Positions 22,689 to 34,118 of a stretch of 64,000 nucleotides of DNA are shown in pieces (within the stretch, counting starts at the first letter, position 1; every line of letters begins with the position of its first letter). The DNA lies in contig JANCYU010000030.1 in assembly GCA_026122205.1 (NCBI GenBank), positions 62,001-126,000 of the forward strand. Reading direction: 5' to 3'. Source of the DNA: Galdieria yellowstonensis (taxonomy: Eukaryota > Rhodophyta > Bangiophyceae > Galdieriales > Galdieriaceae). The notes under the pieces are model-generated. The model had not been told where the DNA came from and did not search any database. It worked only from the letters and a program-made list of their open reading frames with translations. The position numbers and the translations under genes were made by a program.

Positions 22689-23819
22689 TTAGCTCTGATT
22701 ACTTAACGAATAATACAAGACAGCTGGTCTTGGGGCTTCTTCCATCCAAAGTTCCTGATATCCATTCTCAAGCTCCCAAGCTTCTTGCATTGCATGAACA
22801 AGTGCACTTTGCGCATCCAATTTAGTCACAACGTGTTCACGAAAGCCAATTCTGTACTCTCTGATGTCTATGTCTGAAAGTTGCACTCGTATATCGAAGC
22901 CTAAACGATCCACCATAACAACTTCACATTTCTCTACATTGTCCAAATGAAGAAAAACTCTACAAAAGCGAAACAAGTCTTCCATATGGTCCTTATTCAT
23001 CAGTTTCAATACGTCTTGAGACTGGAAGGCAAGTGGATCTGGTTCGGCAGATATATATTCTTGAGGATCTACCCAAGTTGCTGCTACACCATAACCACCG
23101 ACAAAGTAAACATCACAAACTTCCATTCGATAAAAAGAAAATTCTGGATACTTTAAAGCTATGGCTGCGTGAGGATGTGTGTCAATATAAGCTTCCATCA
23201 CTTCTGAAACTTGCTCCAACGGAAGCTTCACCATAAAACCTACCAAGGTGGTACGACAACCACTTTGTCCACTGGAGGCAGCAGGTTGACAAAACAGAGA
23301 ACACTTTTGAGATTTTCTCAAGTTACGCATATGAGCAGCATTTTGTGCAAGAAGAACGATGGGACGTCCAAAGTCATCCAATATGTAATCTACATGCGAC
23401 CCAAAGGGAGTATCATTGTGTTCCACTGAGCTTGTGCAAAGCGTACCCTAATTACACACACAACATCACTAAACAACACTAGAAACAAACAATGAAAAAC
23501 CAACCGTCTTACAAACTTGAACAACCGTTCTCGCTTGTTCCCCGAAACTTAGTCTCAACTTGTTTACACTATCTTCTGTGGTATTACTTTGTTCGTCAGT
23601 ATGTTTTGTAGATTCTTGAATACTCGAGGTAACTAGAACACGCTGCTGCCTCTTCCACAAGGCGTCAAGTGTGCTGCGAAAACTTGTCCTGGGAGACCAA
23701 TGCCTCGGAACTTGAAACAAGCTATTACTCGTCTTGTCCAAAAAGGGTGCCTTTCTATAAAAGCGCTTATTGCCTATCTGACTTCCACAACTTGAACAAA
23801 TAAAACCACATGGAGACAT
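22689..23819 (-). CDS. FMN-binding split-barrel (pyridoxamine-oxidase-like) protein with C-terminal DUF2470-like domain
   Basis: Exons 23505-23819 and 22689-23447 give about 357 residues. The barrel region shows GTLCTSS, then GSHVDYILDDFGRPIVLL, CSLFCQP and the strand FYRMEVCDVYFVGGYGVAATWV. The last 110 residues (LMNKDHMEDLFRFC onward) resemble the DUF2470 unit found in plastid haem- and GluTR-binding proteins. The first exon is a basic Ser-rich leader with two CxxC-like cysteines at its very start, suggesting plastid import. The intron uses a GTTGGT donor. It could act in tetrapyrrole metabolism, but this is inference from the family only. Confidence 0.78.
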
Positions 23820-24124
23820 GGTTGCAGAGTAGTGGCGTATCTGTGCAGGACAATTGCAATTCTTAGACTCCCAAACAAAACTAGTCTTGAAAGATTCCCT
23901 ATATGATGAAATTTGTAAGAATATTATAAAGTATATACAAACTTTGAAATGACAAAAAAAAGGCGCTCAAAATGGCATTTTTTTTTCAGGAAAAAATGTC
24001 AAAATTCCCCTCGTTTCGTCTATTTGTCATTGAAGAACGAGCTTTTCAACTTTGTTAGGCGGGTGGTCGTTTTCGTGCTCGAAACGACACGGTTTGACAA
24101 ATTTAGAGCTTGTCAAGGAATAAA
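23820..24124. promoter_or_regulatory. Divergent promoter region, FMN-barrel protein / CSE1
   Basis: About 305 bp between two divergent ATGs. It contains A- and T-runs (for example around 23946-23990) and no open frame of note. No defined transcription-factor site is recognised. Confidence 0.4.
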
Positions 24125-27100
24125 ATGGCAAACGGTTTCGAAGCTTCAACACTTTCAAACTTAGCTAGCTACATCGATGCAACTTTGTCACCTACTGCCA
24201 GTGTGCGGCGCAACGCTGAAGCCTTTTTGCAGTCAAACGAAAAAGGACCCGGATTCTCCTTGTTGCTGGTTGAACTGGTATCCAATAGTAGTTTTCAATT
24301 TTTCACTAGACAAGCTGCAGCTGTGTATCTGAAAAACTACGTAAAACGGTGTTGGGAAGATGTGGACGAGACGGAAAGAGAAAAGGTTTGAAATTTCTGT
24401 TTGCAAGTAAATGCTTTGACTTATTTCTGTTTAGCTTAAACGTACTTTGACTGACAATATATTATACTTACCTGTACAGCTGAGAAAACTTCTCACGGAG
24501 ACGGTATCCGTTATTGCTGATAGCGACTTTCCAAGCAACTGGGAGTACCTGCTTCCTGAATTGTGTTCCAAATTGGAACAGACAGTCAATTCTTTTTCAC
24601 AGGATCATTCAAGTTGGTCCACATGTGAAGGAATCTTGGAAGTGGTGGACGCTCTTGTGGAATGTTATCGTCATTTGTTTCGATCAGACGAGTTGTTGCT
24701 TGAATTAAAATATGTACTAGGTCAAATACAGGTTTGTACTTGCAAAAGTATGTTTGTAAAACAACAAGGACTCAATTTGTTCCAAGGAACCGTTGTTAAA
24801 AACTTTTCGGCTTGTGTCAGAGAATTATCTTACTCCAGAGTTTGTGAAGGAAGATAGTAACTCCACACATACTTTGCTAGAAATAGTGTACCGCTGTTGT
24901 CGCATCTTTTATTCTTTGTGCTATCAGGATTTGCCAGAGTACTTTGAGGATCATATGGAGGAATGGGCTGGTGGTTTTTTGAAGATTCTGAATATTTCTT
25001 TATCACCTGCCTCCTTTTCGGATAGTGAAGAATCGGGTAGTTCTCTCTTTGACCAAGTTCAAGCAGAGACATTGGATAATATTACCTTGTGTGCTGAGAA
25101 GTATGAAGAGGAGTTTCGTCCCTATTTGAGTCAGTTTGTTTCAGCTACCTGGTCACTACTTATTCGACACGGCAATTCAACAAAATACGATCAAGTGGTT
25201 ACAGCTGGCATGGGGCTGTTGACTATTGTGAGCAAGTCGGTAGATTTTGGATTATTTTCTGATCCTGAAACGTTGAAACAAGTGAGAAAATATTTATGTA
25301 TTACTTGCCTAGACTTTTATAACTTTGTAGGTTTGTGAATATATTATCATTCCAAATGTTGAATTGAGAGAAGACGACCAAGACTTGTTTGAAGAGAATC
25401 CCATGGAATATATTCGTCAAGATATGGAAGGCAGCGATGCCGAAACACGTAGAAGGGCAGTTTGTGAGTTAGTAAGGGGACTTTGTACACATTATGAGGT
25501 ATGTGATGCAACAATTTTGCTATTTATTAAAATTAGTGCGAAGAATGCTATTACCGATATTTTTTCGAATTATGTTTATAATATGTTACAAGAATATGCC
25601 AAAGATCCTATGAACAAATGGAAAGGCAAAGACGCTGCAATATATCTCGTGACTGCTATTGTATGTTGTTTGGCTTTATGACAGAAACGTAGAATCTTAC
25701 TTGTATTGATAGGGTTGGAAAGGAGGCACGGAGAGAGTTGGAGCTACCGTTGTCAATCAGCTAGTTGATTTAGGACATTTTTATAAGAATCATATTATCC
25801 CTGAATTAGAAAGTGCATCGACACAACCGAATAATATACGATTTCCCATATTGACTTGTGATAGTATCAAGTTTGCCACGTCTTTCCGAAATCAAATTCC
25901 AGCTGAACTCCTTCCAATAACCTTGAATTTCATGAGTGAACTCTTGAATTCAACAATTCCTGTAGTACATACATATTCCTGCATATCTATCGAGAAAATT
26001 CTCGCATTACAAGACAACGGCACATGGAAAGTGAAGAAAGACGACGTTTCCAAGCTGATTCCTTGTTTGGTCCATCGTTTGATATCTTTTCTGATGAACG
26101 TTTCTTCACAAAACGAATATACAGCGAAATGCCTCATGAGAGTAATCATATTTTTTGGACCAGACGTTGCACCCTTTTTAGAAACTTTATTGGATGGTAT
26201 CGTGAAGGTATGATTTGTTTATTGTGCATAGATTCTTTGAAACTTTGGTGTTTGCAGACCCTAGAAATGATATCTCAGAATCCTGGCAATCCAAACTTTA
26301 TTCATTATTGTTTTGAATGTATTGCTGGATTGACTCGATATCTTTGTTCGAAAAATCCATCTAGTTATCTTCCTATATTAGAAACAAAGCTGTTTCCATT
26401 CTTTCAGGTAATTTTTTAGGAATAGTGTGAAGTTTTCCATCAGAATATTGAATATTGTGCGTCTAGTCCGTTCTGACTGCAGATATCGCCGAATTTGTTC
26501 CATATATCTTCCAAATTTTGGCGCAACTGGCAGAGCTTCATGGAGAATATGAGGAACTTTCGGCATCTTATCAGTCGCTGTTACCCGTTCTCTTTACTCC
26601 GTCTTTGTGGAATCGAAGTGGTTATATTCCAGGAATGGTTCGTCTATTACAAGGTAAGTCATGATACTATACCTGTTGTATCGTTTGTTTGAAATGTTGT
26701 TGTTTCTAGCATTCGTAAGGAAGTCGATGAACCAAATAATTGCAAACAACCAGCTAACGCCTATTTTGGGAGTATTTCAAAACCTTGTTGCCAGCAAAGT
26801 GAGACATCAACTTGGCATGTTGTGGAACCTCATATTCAACGTTTGCTTGTGCTACGAAATAGGTCCATGATTATTATGGAATGTCACTCATTGAAAGCAT
26901 TGTGGAGACTTGTGACTTGTCACAGTTGGAACCATATTTGCCTGAAATTGTTCAAATTATGTTAGTTCGCCTACAAAAAGGTCGAACGATTAGGTTTACC
27001 AGGGCGTTTATTGTTTTTCTTTCGTTTCTTTCCATCAAATTCAGTAGCCAAATGGTAATCTCTTTGTTAAACCGGATCCAGAATGGTCTGTTTGTTCAAG

Positions 27101-27684
27101 TTTTTGAACACGTAAGTCTTTTCTTTTCTCCTGGGATGGAGCCAAGTACTTATATTTGAGTCAGGTTTGGCTTCCAGGTGTTGTCCAAGAAGCCAATTCA
27201 AAGGAACGTAAAATTTGTGCTACCGGACTTGCCTTGTACATTTCCTGCCCTAGTTTGATAGAACTTCCCAATCTGTGGATTTCAGCCTTGTCAACGGTTT
27301 TGTCATTGTTAGAAGGTAAGAAAGCGGTTATATATCGAACTGCAGTGTAATATCCTTTGTCGTAGGCTATCAAGAAAATCCAACCGTGTATACAAACCAA
27401 GAAATAGAAGAATCAAGAGAATACGACATTCAGTTTTCGCAGTTAGCTCTAGTTGGCAATAGAGAAAACATTCGCCTGGAGAAAGTCCCGGAGCCTGACC
27501 AAGTATGTTTTTATTGAAAAACCACTTTGTAATATCTCACCTTTCTATCAAGGTGCTCATCAATAACGTTACCGAAGTTGTGGCAAATAATCCAACGTTG
27601 AAAAACGTTATTCAAAGTAACTTGTCCGATCATTTGCAGCAAACGCTTGCTAGTTATTTACAGAAATTTGGAAGAAGCATTTGA
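24125..27684 (+). CDS. CSE1: Exportin-2 (CSE1/CAS), importin-alpha re-exporter
   Basis: Importin-beta-family HEAT-repeat karyopherin returning importin-alpha to the cytosol with RanGTP. The N-terminus includes ASVRRNAEAFLQS and FFTRQAAAVYLKNYVKRCW, the Ran-binding first repeats. Family-diagnostic segments are PEYFEDHMEEW, ENPMEYIRQDMEGSDAETRRRA, NMLQEYAKDP followed by WKGKDAAIYLVTAI, and IRFTRAFIVFLSFLSIKF. The first four exons are 24125-24385, 24435-24731, 24787-25281 and 25331 onward, with many further introns of 45-65 nt. One 45-nt in-frame segment at 25500-25544 is probably an intron without a stop. A 64-nt intron with a GTGAGA donor (about 26799-26862) is needed to join ASK to VHDYYGMSLIES. 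The last codons are KFGRSI, stop 27682-27684. Confidence 0.93.
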
Positions 27685-28053
27685 ATACGTAGTCATTGAC
27701 GAGTAGTATACCTATGCTTGGGAAACTAGAATATAATATTTTTTTAGGTCAACCTTGTAGAGTCTCGCTGAGTAAAATGTAGAGACTGTAATATCCGAAA
27801 AGAAACTTTTGCAATATCAACGCTTTTTTTCTGTTGTACTTTTTTTCCTTGGCATTTTCGTCGTATCATATTTTCTAAATTGAGGACCGACGAAGAAATC
27901 TTTTGTTATCTAAAGGATGCGGAGAAAATTGCTCAATGAAAGCTTCCGCCTGTCCCAATGAAAGGCTCACATTTTATCCCTCCAAATCTCCTTTGCGTGG
28001 GGATCATTTGTTACCCACCAATCTCTCCTCCTCACCCCAACTAGTAGAAGAAT
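27685..28053. other. Intergenic spacer
   Basis: About 370 bp, AT-rich, between the CSE1 stop and the ATG of the next gene. It has homopolymer T-runs near 27828-27848. No gene or RNA is recognised. Confidence 0.4.
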
Positions 28054-28679
28054 ATGTTGGCGTTTACTTGTCTCACAGACTGTCGTTGGTTAGGTAAAAC
28101 AAACAAACAATATTCTAGTCTCCAGGCTAACCTGTTTCGAATTTAGAGACTTCTCGATTCTCCAGATGTGCCAAAGCCAATACCGTCTCGTTGCGACGTA
28201 GTTCCCAGTGTTCACACTCTTGGAGGAGTGTTTCGATGAACTACAGTCCCTATTCGATAACTACCGACAAATCAGAAGGACATATTGTTCCCGGTACTTT
28301 TTCAAGATTTGAGTTTCTTGAAGGTCGAGTCACCGGTCCAACGTGAGTATTTCTTTTTACTGCTCGATACAGTCTTTCACGTCTTTGTAGCGTCTTGAAC
28401 CCTAGCATACTTGACTTTACAGTGTCTAATGTTTCAGATGCTGCCTTTGGAGAATGGAGAGCATTATCGGCTTCAAGTAGAGCAAAAGAACTGGAACACA
28501 GAAGAAACGTCACCAAAGCGACAATAGAAAGTCTCAAGAAGACTCCTACCGAAAAGTCAAGGCTTACATTTTCTGGACAACTTGAAGAAGTTTATCGAAG
28601 GAATTTAAAGATATTCAACGAGCCGGGTGACAGTGTTGGCAAGTTTTCGTCATTTTATGCTCGTCTATTTGGAAACTGA
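28054..28679 (+). CDS. Plastid-targeted protein of unknown function
   Basis: Exons 28054-28093, 28147-28342 and 28391-28679 give 174 residues in frame. The first 55 residues (start MLAFTCLTDCRW, then RCAKANTVSLRRSSQCS) are basic and Ser-rich without acidic residues, a good plastid transit peptide. The mature part begins near MNYSPYSITTDKSEGH, continues EFLEGRVTGPTVLNPSILDFTV, and has a Lys/Arg/Glu helix (SRAKELEHRRNVTKATIESLKK) and a Phe-rich end. Size and charge would suit a small thylakoid or phycobilisome-associated protein, but I do not recognise a family. Confidence 0.65.
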
Positions 28680-28812
28680 CCTTTTGGTATAGGAGCACTT
28701 CAGTTTATGAAAAATTAATATCAAAACAGTAATAGTGTGATTGTGTGGGAGCTTTATTGTCTGCTTGTTGTCTAACCTAAATAGTTGTTGTTGTTTTCCT
28801 TCCTTTTATTCA

Positions 28813-30473
28813 CTAATTGTAATTGTGTCTTCCACCAAAAAGGGACTTGAGAATTTGGTTCCTAGTTTCCGACTCTTTCATGGGAATAGGAGCAAGGAAT
28901 CCCACCATCTTTTCATGTACAGTATACTTCAGTCTTCGTCCTTTACTTTCTCTTCTATCCAAATACCTGCCAAACACGTTTGTATCTTATCATGAAGTGC
29001 CCAGAATACTTACTCTTTTCTTTGTCGACTCCTTGTCCAATGAGATGCGTTGTTTCCATCCTTTCCAATTCTCGTTGTGTCATTTACAACCTTTTCAATG
29101 CCGCAAGTCATGTTTTCAAATACTTTCCAAAATAACACTATTTACCTCCTTAAGTAGTAACTCGTAAAAATCTCCATCATCGTATATTTCTGGTTCTGTG
29201 CGATTCTTGTCTCTTTGTGTAGACGACAGGTTTAACAGCGAACGATTCCCATCTCTACGAGTATGTGCACGACGATACAAGCGTTCACGATTAGAAAGAA
29301 CCTAAATTGATCAATATACGCAAAGTCGCTACTTGATAATACTTACTCCTTCAATTTGACTCAACACATCTTGGTTGATAACTTTAAACTTGTTCGATTG
29401 ATTATACAACTTGCCAGATGCCTCTCGCACCTTTTTATCCCAATAATCCAACACCGTTTGTCTAAACGACTTCAACTGAATATTTTGTTTCTCAAGTTTC
29501 CTCCATAAATTGTCTATTACTGCAGCATCTAGATATCCAAGGGATCCTTGCGAATCAGTTCTTGCCCTATCTTCATCTTCTTCATTAGAAATGTAACTAG
29601 CTTCATTCACGTTAGAGAAACTATTCAATAATTCTTCAACTTGTAACATCGCTGTCGTCAATTTATAGAGAGACTCCGTTGTGGCTGTAAACTTTTCCTC
29701 TGTTCCCAAAGAATCCATCTGCTTTAAAAGTGAGCGACCACCTCTATCAGGTAAACAATTTGCACTCGATAAAAGACGTTGCATTGCAATTCGTAACTGC
29801 AACACGTCACCGTATATAGACTACAAAAAGCAGAGTTAGTCGAATCATATTTGGAAAAACAGGATAAGGAAGAAAAGAGCTAGATTTCAGTAGTGTCGAA
29901 ACAATCATGAACTTTCAGAAGTCTAACATGACAATATCAAGTTTCGATAGGTACTCATCAACTGATAAGGTGTGGCATGGAATAACAAATAACCGGTCCA
30001 TCACATACCTTTTGTTCTATGATGGCTTGGCCTTTTGAGATTTGTTCTTGTATTTGCGAAGAAAGCCTTAATATGTCTTGGTTTCCATCACGGTCCGTTG
30101 GCTGTTCCACAGAGTCTTCAAGAGTGGTACTTTGGTGGGCGTCCACCTTTTCCTCAAAGTCGAAGAGAAAATCCTTATCCTCCGATTCTTCAGCTCCAAA
30201 AGAGCTACTGCTTGTTTCCTCATTCAAATCCTTTCTGTCGACCACTTTGGCTTCATATTTCGAGCCCTGCAATGTTATTTCAGGCCGCAACCGCAGTCTC
30301 TTTGGCACGTGGCTTGCAGACTCTGTACTTTGCTTGGACTCTTGTAAAGAAGAATATGTGTTCTCCTTAAGAAAGTCGTTGTCCCATTGATCTCGTATCT
30401 CATTTTCTGGGTCGAGCAGGGAAACATTTTGTTCCTTTCTATTGCTAGTAGTACGTTTCTTGGGTTGTTTCAT
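28813..30473 (-). CDS. AATF: AATF/BFR2 (Che-1/Traube) ribosome-biogenesis protein
   Basis: Nucleolar SSU-processome factor; in animals also called AATF/Che-1. Exon 1 (about 30473 to 30010) encodes an acidic, low-complexity region with basic nuclear-signal-like starts and DFEEKVDAHQ. The second exon carries the leucine-zipper-like AATF domain (LRIAMQRLLSSANCLP, then WRKLEKQNIQLKSFRQTVLDYWDKKV). Small 3' exons give NRERLYRRAHTRR, EIYDDGDFYELLLKE and finally EYLDRRESKGRRLKY with FLAPIPM, the family's C-terminal Traub domain. Stop is at 28813. At least four introns are required; the two 3' ones use GTAAAT and GTAAGT donors. The end converges on the plastid-targeted gene, with 133 bp between. Confidence 0.85.
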
Positions 30474-30514
30474 CTATAACAAGCGTCCATGCATATACAC
30501 AAAAGGAATGCAAA

Positions 30515-31661
30515 ATGGCCGTGAACGCTCCAATCAAAGTATTTCGGTTTCCTGTGGAATGGGAACCTTAAAAGCAAACTTGGATAGGTTGGCCAGAAAG
30601 GTTGGATAACTGGCATGAGAATGCGAAACCAGCACAGATAATATTTGAAGAGGTATTGTAGAATGTATTTTATCGCTTTGTGGAGTCAAAAATGCGGCAG
30701 GTTATTCGCTCGATTGCAGAGTTTGATTAAGTGACGGTCAGCGTTTCTGCATATGAATGGGCAAACGTTCGGAGACGTTGAAAAGATAACCAGAATATAA
30801 GAGTAGTGGAAATGTCCACCGATGATTACGAGATACTGGTCCAATATTCATCCAGAGTCGTACAGAAGAGTCCTCTTGGCAAGTTTGTGGTGCAGACTCT
30901 CTATTTGATGCCTATGGTGGAGTGAAAGAAGGCTGTTATTCGAATTGGGATAAAGATGCTATGGTTGCGTGGAAAAGATTAGATTTAGAGAGACTTGCGA
31001 GATATACTTCGAATTTGGTTCTGGAAAGCGGTGCAGTTTCTTGTGATGGCCAAGTACCTTGCTAGCTACAGAAGAGTGTGTGTTAAATACCAATAGAAAT
31101 CCCAACTGGAGTCGAGATAGGATTGAAAAGGAGCTGAAACGTTACTTGGGTGTTGAAAAGATTATTTGGCTTCCGTTGGGAGTTTATGGAGACAACGATA
31201 CCAACGGACACGTCGATAACTTGTGTGTCTTTGTAGCTCCTGCAAAAGTGGTTATCCATTGGACAGACGATAAGACCGATTCACAATATAAAAGATCACT
31301 TAGGGCACTTCGTATTCTTGAAACTAGTAAAGATGCCAAAGGAAGAAGTTTGTCGGTCTATAAATTACCTGCACCAGGACCCTGTTATCGTACTGAGGTG
31401 GAAGCTGCCGGCGTAGTTTCTACAAAAGAGGCGATACGTAGAAAACCAAATGAGCGTTTGGTCGCTTCTTATGTTAATTTTTACTTTGCAAATAATGTGT
31501 TGATTATGCCGTCTTTTGGAGAGCCTTGGGATTCAAAAGCAAAAGAGGTTTTTCAGACTGTTGCTCCGAATAGACAAATTCGACAAGTTGCTGGACGAGA
31601 AATCATCCTAGGAGGAGGCGGAATTCACTACATAACTCAACAACAACCGCAAGGTAATTGA
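30515..31661 (+). pseudogene. Agmatine deiminase (AguA/PAD_porph family), decayed
   Basis: The intact 3' part (31059-31661) is clearly agmatine deiminase: TEECVLNTNRNPNWSR, LPLGVYGDNDTNGHVDNLC, WTDD, and SYVNFYFANNVLIMPSFG. Upstream, homology continues from an ATG at 30515 (FPVEWEP, TWIGWPERLDNWH) but is broken. In-frame stops lie at 30569 (TAA), 30728 (TAA) and 30779 (TGA). A frame change with lost residues falls at about 30825-30832, where the family has DDAWxRDTGP, and a further frame change at about 31050. One ordinary intron (about 30652-30700) remains recognisable. The nucleophilic Cys expected in GGGGIHCITQQ is Tyr (GGGGIHYITQQ), so even the intact part should be inactive. Sequencing error could explain single lesions but not easily all of them. 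Confidence 0.8.
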
Positions 31662-31685
31662 AGAATTTGATGATAAACCATCTTT

Positions 31686-32225
31686 CTACTCTTCCGTTTT
31701 CCAAAAGTGGACTTGCATATCACGATTCCTATGTGGAAATTCGTCTCTTGGTTGTAAAGCACGAAACTGTTGTATTTGGGCCTTGAGAGATGTTAGTTCT
31801 TGCTCCAATTGTTGCAGTTTATCTGAATTGAGCTCTTTTGCATATCTTTCTCTTTCTTTGAGTCTTGACTGCCTTTTGAAACTTAGTTCTTGTTCACTTC
31901 TCTTTGGTCTATGGGGATTTTGAGAAGTCAGCTCACTCAAGCTATGCAGTTTGAATCCTTTTCTATCTTCCTGGCAGCAAAAACTGACGACATAAAAGTT
32001 TCTTTTGCCAATGGTATATTCTTTGCCCAACAATGTTCTAAAATGCAGCCCTCTAAGAATCTTGACAACTCTAGTTAAAAATTTGTTGCTAAGAAGAGGA
32101 AGAATTGAACGAATGTCATTCAAGTTGACAGAGCTTTGGATAATCCAAACAGATACTACAGCTGTTGCTATTGTATAAGTGCATCGATACAGCCAGTAAA
32201 CACAAGTATCGGCGCGGCTAGTCAT
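31686..32225 (-). CDS. Small basic coiled-coil protein with one membrane segment
   Basis: Intronless, 179 residues from ATG 32225 (upstream only TTG is in frame). A hydrophobic stretch near the N-terminus (TYTIATAVVSVWII) could anchor it in a membrane. The middle has GKEYTIGKRNFYVVSFC. The last 70 residues are a charged helix (SRLKERERYAKELNSDKLQQLEQEL) likely to form a coiled coil, followed by a polar tail. The layout resembles organellar assembly factors, but no family is recognised. Its stop is 24 bp from the AguA pseudogene's stop. Confidence 0.6.
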   Translation of the reverse strand: MTSRADTCVYWLYRCTYTIATAVVSVWIIQSSVNLNDIRSILPLLSNKFLTRVVKILRGLHFRTLLGKEYTIGKRNFYVVSFCCQEDRKGFKLHSLSELTSQNPHRPKRSEQELSFKRQSRLKERERYAKELNSDKLQQLEQELTSLKAQIQQFRALQPRDEFPHRNRDMQVHFWKTEE

Positions 32226-32264
32226 TTTCAATTCAAATTTTCGCAACTTGGATTTCCCGCCCAA

Positions 32265-32405
32265 ATGTCATTTTTTTATGAGCCAATCCAAAAGATCGTC
32301 TTTTGCCCAAATTGTGGCCTCTTTACACAGAGGCAAGTATGCTCTCCAGTGCTGCTTTTGAAAACAAGAAAAAATAGAGTACAAAAACTTTTATTCAACA
32401 ATTGA
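32265..32405 (+). CDS. Possible 46-residue protein with a CPNCG motif
   Basis: Short ORF starting MSFFYEPIQK, then FCPNCGLFTQRQ, ending basic. The Cys-x2-Cys-Gly looks like half a zinc ribbon; the second half is missing. A GCAAGT site at 32334 could be the donor of an intron leading to a further exon. It is divergent from the coiled-coil gene with 39 bp between ATGs, which is the usual spacing here, but coding status is unproven. Confidence 0.3.
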   Translation: MSFFYEPIQKIVFCPNCGLFTQRQVCSPVLLLKTRKNRVQKLLFNN

Positions 32406-32499
32406 TAGCAAATCTATGGGATAAATTCCAATTTCAACACTTTTGTATTCACACAAATACCACAACATCCAAAAGTAAAATACTAAATTACTAGCGAGA

Positions 32500-33260
32500 T
32501 TATGCTTTACGTGTAACCCGTGTAGTTCTCCTTTGAGAATTTACTGTAACTGCACCTTTGCTTTTGGAACCTGCCGCCTTCTGACTGGCTTTGGACTTAG
32601 TGTTAGCAGCTGTCTTTCCAGCTTTCTCCTTGTTTGACAATCCTGAATTCTTTTTAGTGATCTTCTTCTCTACTTTTGAGGTACTGGTCGTTTTTGGGGT
32701 AGGTTTATTTTGAGTTTTTTTCGTTGCTTTGCTCTCCTCCTTCTTTGACTCTGCACTAGTGCCGTGCCTCAAGGATTTGGTCTCCGTGGTCTCACTCCTA
32801 AGGGGAGCCTTGGGGGGTTCTGGAGCTTTCTGCTTTTCTTTTCTCACATTAGCGTTTTTAGCTTTCGTAGCTTTCTCTTGCAATTCGTTCGCTCGTTTCT
32901 TTTGAACCGTTTTCGCAACTCGCTTCGCTTTTGTTTCTTTTGGGGCTTTCTTAACTCTACTACTCTTGCTAGCAATCTTATACGAAGCTTTCACCTGTAA
33001 CTCTTCAGCAAGCCACGTCATCACGTTACAGAGGAATGAAATACCTTCTCAATAAGCTTCTGCTTTAACAAACGACGCAAAGCTAACTTTACTTGAAGTT
33101 TAAGTTTGTCTTCCGGAAGCTGCGGATTGTGAGCCTTGACATATTTTATGATGGCCTGTGGAGAAGACCCATTCCTCTCCTTCAGAGCAACAATGCTATC
33201 AAGTACAGCTTTTGCATAGCCTCCTTTGGGAGTATGCGGTGTTTCCTTTTTGGGACTCAT
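32500..33260 (-). CDS. Linker histone H1
   Basis: Exons 33045-33260 and 32500-32994 give 236 residues. The N-terminal winged-helix (H15) domain spans about residues 10-75 (YAKAVLDSIVALKERNGSSPQAI, then LKLQVKLALRRLLKQKLIEK). The long C-terminal tail is Lys/Ala/Ser/Thr-rich with many KK, SK and PK pairs, as in H1. It binds linker DNA and compacts chromatin. The intron falls right after the globular domain and is about 50 nt. It is divergent from the small HMG/YABBY-like gene. Confidence 0.92.
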
Positions 33261-33647
33261 TCTCCAATGATATATAAATGAATTTGGTTCACGATAATAT
33301 CTTTCGTGTCGATCACCAACAGCAACCACAAAGTAATGGCGGGCTCAAGGAAAGAAAAATTGGATATGTGGGAATAGAAAATTCTTTCCTCTTTCACAAT
33401 TGCTCCAATCATAAGAGGGATTGGGAGCCCTCCGGTCGATTTGAACTCAAACGTCCCGAAGCCCGCTCATCCCATCCACCCCTCTGCGTCCCTCATATAA
33501 GGCACCTATTTGTTGAGAGCCCTTTTTTCTCTTAATTGTTTTTTCTCTATTTCAGCTGTCCTTGTGAAGGTACGTATCTGCCGTTCAGTTTCCTTGTCAA
33601 CTATTCTGACTCTAGGAAAAAGTACTTTATTGTTACCCAGGTTCAAT
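33261..33647. promoter_or_regulatory. Divergent promoter region, histone H1 / small HMG-like gene
   Basis: 387 bp between two genes for chromatin proteins. A GTACGT donor at about 33568 and an acceptor CCCAG at about 33640 suggest a 5'-UTR intron for the plus-strand gene. The segment 33420-33490 is locally GC-rich with a CCGGTCGATTTGAAC stretch. No known histone-promoter element is recognised. Confidence 0.4.
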
Positions 33648-33894
33648 ATGCCCAAAGCTGCGAGTAAGGAAGAGAAGCCCGCCTCAAAACGCGCTGTATC
33701 CCCCTACAACGAATATATGAAGAAGATGCTTCCCGTCATAAAGCAACAAAACCCCAATCTTTCGCATCAGGAAGCTTTTAAGGTTTGTCTAGCATATTCT
33801 TGGATGCTTCAAGTCAACTGACTTTATTTTTTAGCGTTGTGCTGAAAGTTGGAAAGACGCTCCAGAGAATCCAAAGAACCAGGCTTCAGCCTAA
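33648..33894 (+). CDS. Tiny YABBY/HMG-like DNA-binding protein
   Basis: Exons 33648-33782 and 33835-33894 give 64 residues. After a basic start (MPKAASKEEKPASKRAV) the rest, SPYNEYMKKMLPVIKQQNP then LSHQEAFKRCAESWKDAPENPK, matches the HMG-box-like second domain of plant YABBY proteins. The Cys2 zinc finger that YABBY factors carry is absent. It probably binds DNA as a small architectural protein (inference), alongside histone H1. Confidence 0.75.
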
Positions 33895-34118
33895 GTTAGG
33901 GGTTTTCTTTGAATTGGTGTTTCTCAACACCACCAGGAGAAGGAACTAGTCTATTTTATATTTCGCTTTGTGTCTTCAAGCACGGAATATGAGGAGAGGT
34001 AGACTTTTGTCTTATTTGGTCCGTATGAGTAGTTGCGTGTTTGTAAAATAAAATCACTTTTCAACAATTCTTGTCGCTGTCGTTGTAACATTGAAAGTTA
34101 GATTCGGAGTAGCAATAT

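Noticed and set aside
33415..33490. tRNA-like GATTTGAAC stretch
   Set aside because: The flanking bases do not form a T-stem or acceptor stem on either strand.
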